This document shows positions 57,088 to 64,000 of a DNA stretch of 64,000 nt, piece by piece. The stretch is from Astrocystis sublimbata (Eukaryota; Ascomycota; Sordariomycetes; Xylariales; Xylariaceae), in assembly GCA_022453515.1 (NCBI GenBank), contig JAJNNY010000009.1, positions 310,001-374,000 of the forward strand. Reading direction: 5' to 3'. The translations under genes and the position numbers were made by a program. Below the pieces are notes generated by a model, which saw nothing but the letters and a program-made list of their open reading frames with translations, did not search any database and was not told where the DNA came from. Within the stretch, counting starts at the first letter, position 1. Each line of letters begins with the position of its first letter.

Positions 57088-58573
57088 CTACACCATCTTC
57101 TCGGCGCGATACTCTATCATCGGCTCCCGCAAGCACCCCAGGTTCCTCCCGAGCTTCAGCTCCGCAGCCTGCGACCGGAGGAGATGCATCGTCTCGTCCT
57201 CGGCGCGGATGACGTCCTCGCTGACTCTTCGGCGGGCCGCAAGCCGGGCGACGGCGGCCGTGAGGTGCGCGGGCATGGCCTCGCACGTGCGCGCGAGCAC
57301 TTCGTGCATGGAGGCCAGGACCTTCTCCGCTGCGCGCGCGAGCGGCAGGTTTGTGGGCTCGACGTCGTCGGGGCTGAGCCATGAGGGCGCGCGCTGGGTG
57401 TCATAATGATTACTATTACCGTTACCATTGCCATTGTCGCTAGCGACGGCCTCGCGCATGCGCACGACCATCAGCGCGGCGAACATGTCTCCCGTGCCGC
57501 TGAAGTACGCATTGAAGACGGGGAACGAGATGGTGAAGAGCCTGGGCTTCCGGTCGGACGTGCGCGTCGAGCCGACAACGGACATGGTCTGTGTGGAAGG
57601 GGCCTGCGACTGCGCGGGCGACGCGGGACGTGTCGAGGCCGGCGTCTGCGAGGCACTCGTGCGTATGGGCAGGGAGACGGATGTTATGACGATGTGAGGC
57701 AGGTTGTACGTGTCGTGGAGGACTTCGATGGCGCGCTCGAGGGATGCGGAGTCGGTGATGGCTACGCCTGAGAGGAGTCTATTGGATGGAGAGAGGATTC
57801 GGGGGTTAGTTGATGGTCTTTAGCATGTCGCGTGGTACATATGACTGAGAGAGAAGGTTGCACGTTAAGATGTATGGCAGGAGAGCAAGGGAGACACGCA
57901 CTCAGCCTCGAACTGGTTCGGCAAGATCAGATCGGCGTGGTGGATGAGCTTCCGGTACGCGGGCACCACGTCCTCGGCAACGTATATCTTCCCGTTGTCG
58001 CCCATGACGGGGTCCAGCACCCAGAAGAAAGTGCCCTGTCTCGAGGCGGCGTCCTCCTTCAGCTCCATGGCGATGCGGCCCACGGCCTCGACGCCGGCGG
58101 CCCCAGGCACGTAGCCCGACAGCATCATGTCGAAGTTGTCGACGTGGGATTCCTTGAGGCCATCCCAGAGATCTGTGATTTCCTGCGCCGCGAGCCTAGT
58201 GCCCTTGAACCTCCGATACCCCGTATGGTTGCCTATGCGCCCGCCACGTCAGAATATGTGGCTTTCCGAATATCGGCAAGGCGGGAGAAGGTATGGGCGT
58301 ACTGAATTGTACTGTGTTGAGGGCGGCAGCATCACAGCCCAGCGACTGCAGCACGAATACTGCGATCTTGTTTCCTACGTGCCTGTCCAGGAACTCTGGG
58401 TCAGCATAGCAGCTCTAGGACGAATTGCAGCTGGTGGCATGGGGACTGACCCTGAGACAACCTTCACCGAGGTGTTAGTCACAGGAGGGCATAGGCGAGG
58501 AGCAGGAACGGATTCCTACATGACTGGCAATGGCCAGGACGCTCGTCTCTGGTACCGGCGGTTCTGGATTCAT
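57088..58573 (-). CDS. Pyridoxal kinase
   Basis: Phosphorylates pyridoxal, pyridoxine and pyridoxamine (vitamin B6 salvage, cytosol); related to yeast Bud16. Exons complement(58520-58573), (58303-58393), (57902-58232) and (57088-57778) give 388 residues. Motifs are SVLAIASH at the start, VGNKIAVFVLQSLGCDAAAL, QFSNHTGYRRFKG, LDPVMGDNGK, ADLILPNQFEAE, LSGVAITD, and the ATP/anion-hole GTGD in NAYFSGTGDMFAAL. A Ser/Thr/Ala/Pro-rich insertion (residues near 190-215) and an Asn/Gly run after the GTGD motif make it longer than usual. Between SH and VGN the sequence is FLDRH, where I expect VVxGY. This may be a real change in the substrate loop or a mis-set exon 2 acceptor (CAGAG|TTC). Confidence 0.9.
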
Positions 58574-59421
58574 CGCAAAGAGGAAAAGGCTCGCTATCTT
58601 GCGTGTGACTATAGTTTGTATTGGTAGGTTTGAATCGGATCAAATGACTGTTGATCCAAGAGACGTGAGCACACAACAGCTCCGATCCAGAATGCTAGGC
58701 TACTACTTGGCTCCCCAGGCGTCGTCTATGTAGGTATGGAACGCCACACCATCACACGAGGCGGGCAGTCTCAACTAATCATGTGCTGCGTAAGTGGTAT
58801 CACGATTTATGGGATAACCTTCGCGAGCAAAGGTCTCGTGTGACTCAAGAGTTGTCGATGAGGTTTCATTGTACTGTGTACTGTGTACATGGCCCGCCTG
58901 GCTATCTCAATGGCAAAAGCAAATGCCCCGCGTTTATTAGGTACTTGCTTACCCCGCGCTAAACCATTTTCGAGCTTTGGCACCAATTAACCATGGTGGC
59001 ATATATTCCAATCAGGGTCACAGCGTGTGGTAGGTACGATATATCTATACCTGTACCTGACATCTAGACAAGGTTGGAACGGGTAGCAAATGTTTTGACA
59101 TGTGATGTTCCTTTTGAGCATCATGACCATTGGTTGTGATAATTAGTTTAGCTACACCAAGGCGCTACAAATGTATATTGCGTTTCGCTTTTGCGTCTAT
59201 TTGACGACGCCAAAGATCCCGCGCCAACGAGACCCAACGAGTGGGCTGTTCGTTGACTGGGCCCTCACATACCTAGTATCCTACCTTTATTCCAGTTCCT
59301 CCTCCAGTGCCATCCCCGGGTAGGGGGGGGATAGCCTGATCTCTTCAACGATCTCGCCATTAATTGTAGCCTCCCCATAGTATCTCCATGATACCTTCGG
59401 GTTGTTGCCATCGTAAGCTTT
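58574..59421. other. Intergenic between pyridoxal kinase and PCNA
   Basis: About 850 bp: promoter of the kinase gene and 3' region of PCNA. A GGGGGGG run occurs near 59325. No gene seen. Confidence 0.45.
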
Positions 59422-60403
59422 CTATTCTTCGTCACCGATCTACATTTCTCCGTTAGCATCACCATCACCAACACAACGCACAAGAGTGAGGTGTGGACGA
59501 ACCTTGGGTGCCAAATAGAACCTCAAATAACTGGTACCTGTTACCAGGTACTCCACTAGAAGAGGCACTTCGTTGGACAGGCAGATCTTGACCCTGTCCG
59601 AAAGCGGCTGTGCTTTGCAAAAGTTGACAAGATATTTCAGGGAGAAGGTGAGGGATACGGGCTCGGTGAGCTCAATGTCCACGTTCAAGTTCTCCTTCTC
59701 GACGTTTTGGTAGTTTCGTAGAGTGACGGCACCGTTGCCGATATCACCGGCACAAGAAAACTTGATACCGTCCTTGGTGGCCTCGATTGTGACTGTCTGC
59801 TGTCAGTCGGCTGTACGCGATGCACGAAATGGACTCTTCTAGAGCCATCAACTAGCGACTCACCGGACTCTGACATTGCTTGTAAATCCGTGCAGATACG
59901 CTTGAACTCTGAGGAGGGCATGGTCACCGTCGCAGCATACTCGGTGTCGGGGATGCCCAGGTGCTCCTGGTCGATATCCATGAGCTTGAGGTCATATTCG
60001 CTTATGCGGTCGGCCGTGCTGCTCTCAAAGGTGATGTTCAACGAGTCGGGGGCATCCTCGGCCTTGAGGGTCACGAGATCGTCGTTCTGGAGGGCACGCA
60101 GGACCTTGGTGAGTGAGACCAGGTTGACACCCAGGGCAATGTTGCGGTCGCATCGGTAGGGTTCGAAAGATTCAGCCTTCAGCAACATGGATACGAGAGC
60201 AACGTGGGAGTTGTCCATGGCCTGCAGCGCGATTCCCGAATCATTGCAGTCGAAGTTGCAATCCTGCACGAGATCCTTGATGGCATCCACCACCTGCACG
60301 AGTCAGCTTGCTTTTCCAGAGCGCAGAGCACAAAGCATTGCGGCGGCAATGCGAGACTGACCTTCTTCAGCACCATGGACTGACTGAGTCTGGCTTCCAG
60401 CAT
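59422..60403 (-). CDS. POL30: PCNA sliding clamp
   Basis: Homotrimeric DNA clamp for polymerase delta/epsilon and repair factors, nuclear. Exons complement(60362-60403), (59864-60293), (59503-59792) and (59422-59439) give 259 residues; yeast has 258. It starts [14 protein letters not shown] and continues [16 protein letters not shown] and [17 protein letters not shown], the classic first-domain helix and strand. [20 protein letters not shown] is the interdomain connector region. The C-terminal PIP-binding edge reads RFYLAPK, then IGDEE from an 18-nt last exon. The Lys of the ubiquitin/SUMO site (164 in yeast) falls in the expected region near the exon 2/3 boundary. The exon 3 acceptor is the second of two close AGs; the later one gives [12 protein letters not shown]. 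Confidence 0.97.
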
Positions 60404-61324
60404 CTTGAATGCGGGATGTGACGAATCTAGAGCAGATAGATAAACAAAAGGTTGAGAGATATAGAACTGAGTAAGTACCGATCTAGTACAGACGTAATGC
60501 GAGGTTTGTTGGTAGTTGGTCACGATCTTTTTGATCAAACGGAATGAGGGAAAGTAAACTGGACTTGGGTGTGGACTAACGAGTTGGGCAACAGCTGTCG
60601 TATGGGAATCGGAATGCGGGATGGAGGATGGGGGGAGAAATTATGAGGCTAGGCAAGCAAGGTAGCTGCGAGCCTGTGCCTGCCTGGGGCTGCCGCTGGG
60701 TACAGTACTCCTGCGCGTGGGGCGACGCGTTTGTGCCAGGGTTTAAATGGATTCGCGAAACTCGCGCGTCTTCTGCTAGCAACTGTGCGCAGCTGCTTGC
60801 TTGGATAGCCCGCCAGACAATCCACTTCTCTTACGTAAGGAGGCATAGGTTCAAGACTTCACGCTCTCTGGACTGAGCTATCATGGTGGGATAATATATA
60901 GAATGCAAAAATGCTGGGGAATTTGATCACAAATTCAGGTTACGAACCACTCACTATAAATGGTTCATATGGCACATGGACATCGGGAGTCCTGCAGAAA
61001 TTGAAGATAAGCGTCCGTTATGTCATTAAACGTTGAACTATATACCTAGTTATACAACTGATTTAATATAGAGCCAAATATGCAGAAACCTATATAGTAC
61101 AATGAAAACATTATGCATCGAATGATGGTGTTGTTGTCCAGCCTTTCTATCAGGCTCCATGATTGATTCCCAAAATCTTGGACAGCCCTTACGCTGAAGT
61201 GAGGAGGGGCCGTAGCCCTCAAAAATGAACGAAACATTCTATACCCAATTGCGCCTAATATGGTCGAGTCGTTAATTCTTCATCACATGTCTTATGGTCG
61301 TTGGCCAGGCATTAACAGCGTGTG
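60404..61324. other. Intergenic between PCNA and the vezatin-like gene
   Basis: About 920 bp. ACGCGTTT at about 60725 and CGCGAAAC at about 60754 resemble MCB/E2F-type cell-cycle elements upstream of PCNA (on its promoter side). No ORF. Confidence 0.45.
60724..60762. promoter_or_regulatory. MCB-like elements upstream of PCNA
   Basis: GACGCGTTTG contains the MluI/MCB core ACGCGT, and TCGCGAAAC is an SCB-like sequence, about 320-360 bp upstream of the PCNA start. In fungi ACGCGT in such promoters binds MBF and gives G1/S expression. Functional use here is inferred. Confidence 0.5.
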
Positions 61325-63393
61325 TTATAGGGATGCCCGACCTCTAGATACGTTTTTGTCGAGAACGCCTTCCAGCTCTCGCATCATACCCCTGTATGCG
61401 TCTGCCTTGGCTCTGGCAATCTCTTTGGTCTTGCGGTCCTCTCGCATGCGGACGATTCTTTCTTCTCTCGTCAGAATGCTTCTGGGACGCGGTACGGAAA
61501 CCGCTTCGAACACTTCGGGCTCGATCGCTACTGTTGGTGGCGCGTCTCCGGTAAGTTTTCGCAACGCGTCTTCAACGCCAGGCTCGTGTTCGTCGCTATC
61601 GTCTCCAGCAATCGTTCGCCCGCTCATTGTACTTGTCGGAGATGCCATAAGAGACCCAATGGATGATATCCGCTTCTCGTTCCTGTTGATGCCGGATTGT
61701 AGCGACTTTTTGCCGGACTGCCAGGCTTCCATAAGATCGCGTAGGTCTTGTCCGATCGAATCGTACTGAGCCATGAACAACGGGCCCATCTCGGTGATGT
61801 CATTGGCTTCGTTCAGCGCCTTGTTGGACTCCTCCTGCAAAAGGTGCAACTTGGCTTGCACACTACGGATGTTCATGGTCATGGTACCCAGTCGCCGCAC
61901 TTGGTGATTCCAGCGATCGTGATTGGGTGACATGGGCGACTTTGGACTCTTGGGGAGCTGATTAACTTGAACTAAAGCAACGGTTAGAGGGGCAGCGTTA
62001 AAAGTGCCAGTCCACCACTTACAATCGTTATCAGCCAACACATCCTTCACTCTTGTGTTGGCTTGCTTCGTGATGAGATTCAGCCCCTTGAAAGCCTCCA
62101 GTACAGTCGTGAAACGCAGGCGATCGGCATCCTTGCCCGAAATATGCAGTGCTAGCAAGCCACTGAGGAAAACCTTGCGTATATCGTGGAAAAGATACGC
62201 AGCGTCTTTAAGTGACTGCAGTTTATCGCCGTCTTGCACATCGCCATTCGTGAACAGGCGGAATCGCTCCACCACATCTGCAACCGTGAACTGGTATTGC
62301 GACTGCAGCTGAAGCAGTTCAGTTTGCTCTGCAAAACCCCAAATGAGGAAGGCGGTCTGGTAGTATGTTGATATCATCTCAGTGAGACTAGTTCGTACGG
62401 CATTCCGGAGCTGAACACACTTGACGTTCTGGCCATTCTTCTCAATTCGACTGATGGGTGGAATGGGTGTGCTCCTGCCCATCGGTTAGTCCTTGACTTT
62501 CCAAGCCCAAAAGGAGAAGAAAAATAAATGTGCTTACAGTCGATACCCACGCGCCACCAGCTCCACTTCCATGATGAAGTTCAGTGCAGCACTGTTAGCA
62601 CAATCGTAATCATGGCTGAGGCTGAAGAAAGCCGCAGACTCCACCAGACCCTGGCGCTGAATGTTCCTTAGGATCTGCCTGCGAACATAGGCCCTGACAA
62701 CGTAAAGTAGAACGACTGTCAAGGCAACCGAGGCCAAGAGTCGCTGCCACGAAGGCGGAAACCCGCCTAGATAGTACCACCGAGAGAGCGACGCAAGACA
62801 GAAGCCGAAAACCGCTGCAGCCACAACGCCGGAGGTGGTGACGCCATGAAAGCTCGGCTCGACTGGCGGTTGCGATACCGAGGGCTCCGTCGATGACTGG
62901 TATCCTAACGTGAGAGGGTTGTCCAAGAGCTGTGATTGCACGATGGCCAGACGAAGGCGCTCAATGAAGCCGATCGAGCGGGCATGGTCGATGGAGGATG
63001 TGACCGTCTCTAGCAACAGCCGTAGCACTTCCAAGACGGGGGAGGTATGGTTCTGGATATTCTCGAGATCGATATGAGAGTGTAGGCTGGGAAGATCGAG
63101 CTCCATCGGCTTGGCTACCCTGTCTCTGAACTTGCGTCGTACCTTAGCAAGACCCCGAGGCGCAAAGTCGCGTGGAGGTGTCAGCGGCGGCGAGATATCG
63201 TGTCCCCTATTCTCCGGCTCTTGCCAATCCCACTCGTCTGATCGCTCTCCCGCGCCTGTTTCACTCATGGTCAGCGCTTTATACGACGCCAATCTTAATT
63301 TCATCCCCGGTATTTCTTTGAGGCGCAGACTGAGAAGCACATACCCTCAAGATAGTTGCTCAAAGGCGAACCCTCATCAAAGTGAGTCTCCAT
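61325..63393 (-). CDS. Vezatin / Inp2-like membrane protein
   Basis: Fungal member of the vezatin family, whose yeast relative Inp2 is the peroxisomal receptor for myosin V. Exons complement(63345-63393), (62538-63255), (62023-62474) and (61325-61971) give 621 residues. The N-terminus is acidic (SDEWDWQEPE) and Pro-rich. Two closely spaced membrane segments follow at about 165-220 (GVVAAAVFGFCLASL; LLASVALTVVLLYVV). The myosin-binding vezatin region comes next: FFSLSHDYDCANSAALNFIM, VELVARGYRLS, QLRNAVRTSLTEMI. The C-terminal part is helical and ends with a basic coiled coil (EERIVRMREDRKTKEIARAK). I chose ATG 63393 (METHFDEGSP); ATG 63423 is in frame ten codons upstream. Intron donors are GTATGT, GTAAGC and GTAAGT, all in phase. 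Whether it acts on peroxisomes here is inferred. Confidence 0.85.
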
Positions 63394-63423
63394 ATGATCA
63401 CGGTGTTGCACGACGGATCGCAT

Positions 63424-64000
63424 CCATCTGCGCCAGGTTGTAGCGCTTCGCTGGGCTCAACGTGGCGTTGTAGGCGGCACTGCTCGGATAGTAGAAGGAC
63501 AAGGGATGGTCGCAATGATCGATGACTGGTAGGTTTAGGTATGGTACAACACCCCAACAGCGATGTGGCGAGAGAGGATAGGAGGCCTTTGCCCAAGGTT
63601 GGCGAGTAGTAGGTTATGAAGACGGCACAATAAACACGTATGTAATGTCTACTATGTATGTAGGAGTAGAGGAGTAGTAGTAGATTAGAATATGGATAGG
63701 TAAGTAAATAAAGTAAGTAGGTAGGAGGTGACTCGCAGCAGGAGGTAGGTAGACGACGATGGCTAATATCAACTCAACGGGCTTGGGACGATATCGAAAC
63801 AGCCGTATCGGGTTGAAAGACGGCCGTTACAGTTACGCGGGTGAGTTGCGTGCGTATTCAGTACGTGCGTGCGGGTTAGCGCAGCGCAACCGACTTTGTA
63901 CAGGAGGGCGGCGGCTTTTGTTTGTTTAGGTACTTATTTGTTCATTTGCGTCGGTGAAATTGACAACAAGGGTATCATGGGTTCTCGGGGGGTGGCATTG
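63424..64000. other. Promoter side of the vezatin-like gene; window end
   Basis: Contains a degraded GTAGGTA/AGTAGTAG simple repeat at about 63650-63755. No gene seen before the window end. Confidence 0.4.

Noticed and set aside
1..64000. Transposons, CRISPR arrays, tRNA or rRNA genes
   Set aside because: No reverse transcriptase, transposase, terminal inverted repeats, regularly spaced repeats or cloverleaf with A/B boxes recognised by eye; a tRNAscan-type search would be needed to exclude tRNAs fully.

Overview
This window comes from the nuclear genome of a filamentous ascomycete, most likely a Sordariomycete. The evidence is: small introns (about 50-100 nt) with GTRNGT donors and CTRAC-like branch points; fungal-specific families (flavin-carrier TRP proteins, a vezatin/Inp2-type protein, fungal C2H2 proteins, the MDPLSVAASVAGLL N-terminal module); and a 1,3,8-trihydroxynaphthalene (T3HN) reductase of the DHN-melanin pathway that closely resembles the Magnaporthe enzyme as I remember it. 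I see no tRNA, rRNA, CRISPR array or intact transposon. Gene models were built by hand from reading frames, splice signals and family knowledge. Where exon lengths sum to an uninterrupted frame with the expected family ends, I treat the model as firm.

Layout. 1-2.5 kb: 3' part of a YVC1-like TRP channel (+). 3.35-3.68 kb: a two-exon microgene for a 51-residue membrane protein (-). 5.9-8.9 kb: a six-exon BTB-like fungal protein of unknown function (+). 10.4-16.5 kb: the cohesin loader SCC2/NIPBL (-), whose 5' end needs a GC-AG intron. It is divergent from RPA12 (RNA polymerase I, +, 17.3-17.8 kb), which converges on deoxyhypusine hydroxylase (-, 18.0-19.0 kb). 20.2-21.1 kb: pyridoxamine-phosphate oxidase (+). 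22.2-26.0 kb: a group suggestive of plant association, with T3HN reductase, a cysteine-rich small secreted protein and a GPI-anchored-looking cutinase/acetylxylan esterase. 26.9-28.5 kb: a DUF1308 (C7orf25-like) protein (+). 28.8-31.3 kb: a DUF7025-type AAA+ ATPase (-). 32.5-33.6 kb: a membrane-anchored aldo-keto reductase (-), divergent from a small coiled-coil protein gene (+). 35.1-38.7 kb: an F-box protein whose reading frame runs without a stop into a zinc-ribbon short-chain dehydrogenase (SDR). 39.5-42.0 kb: flavin carrier/TRP-like protein (-). 45.7-47.6 kb: C2H2-type protein (+). 47.9-49.1 kb: a protein with the fungal STAND-associated N-terminal module (-). 50.5-52.0 kb: three-KH RNA-binding protein (-), divergent from a CENP-K-like coiled-coil protein (+). 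55.4-56.0 kb: dUTPase (+). 57.1-58.6 kb: pyridoxal kinase (-). 59.4-60.4 kb: PCNA (-). 61.3-63.4 kb: vezatin/Inp2-like protein (-).

Functional themes. Most genes are housekeeping: chromosome cohesion, replication and nucleotide hygiene (SCC2, PCNA, dUTPase, a possible CENP-K), RNA polymerase I, hypusine maturation of eIF5A, and vitamin B6 salvage (oxidase and kinase, about 37 kb apart, so not a cluster). The accessory-looking parts are 22-26 kb, the F-box/SDR locus and the gene-poor stretch 42-45.7 kb. The most unusual structure is the 1049-codon open F-box-SDR frame, whose SDR half also lacks the canonical catalytic tyrosine. A TACCTAGGTA-type palindrome recurs in intergenic DNA across the window and never falls in a recognised exon among the copies I listed.
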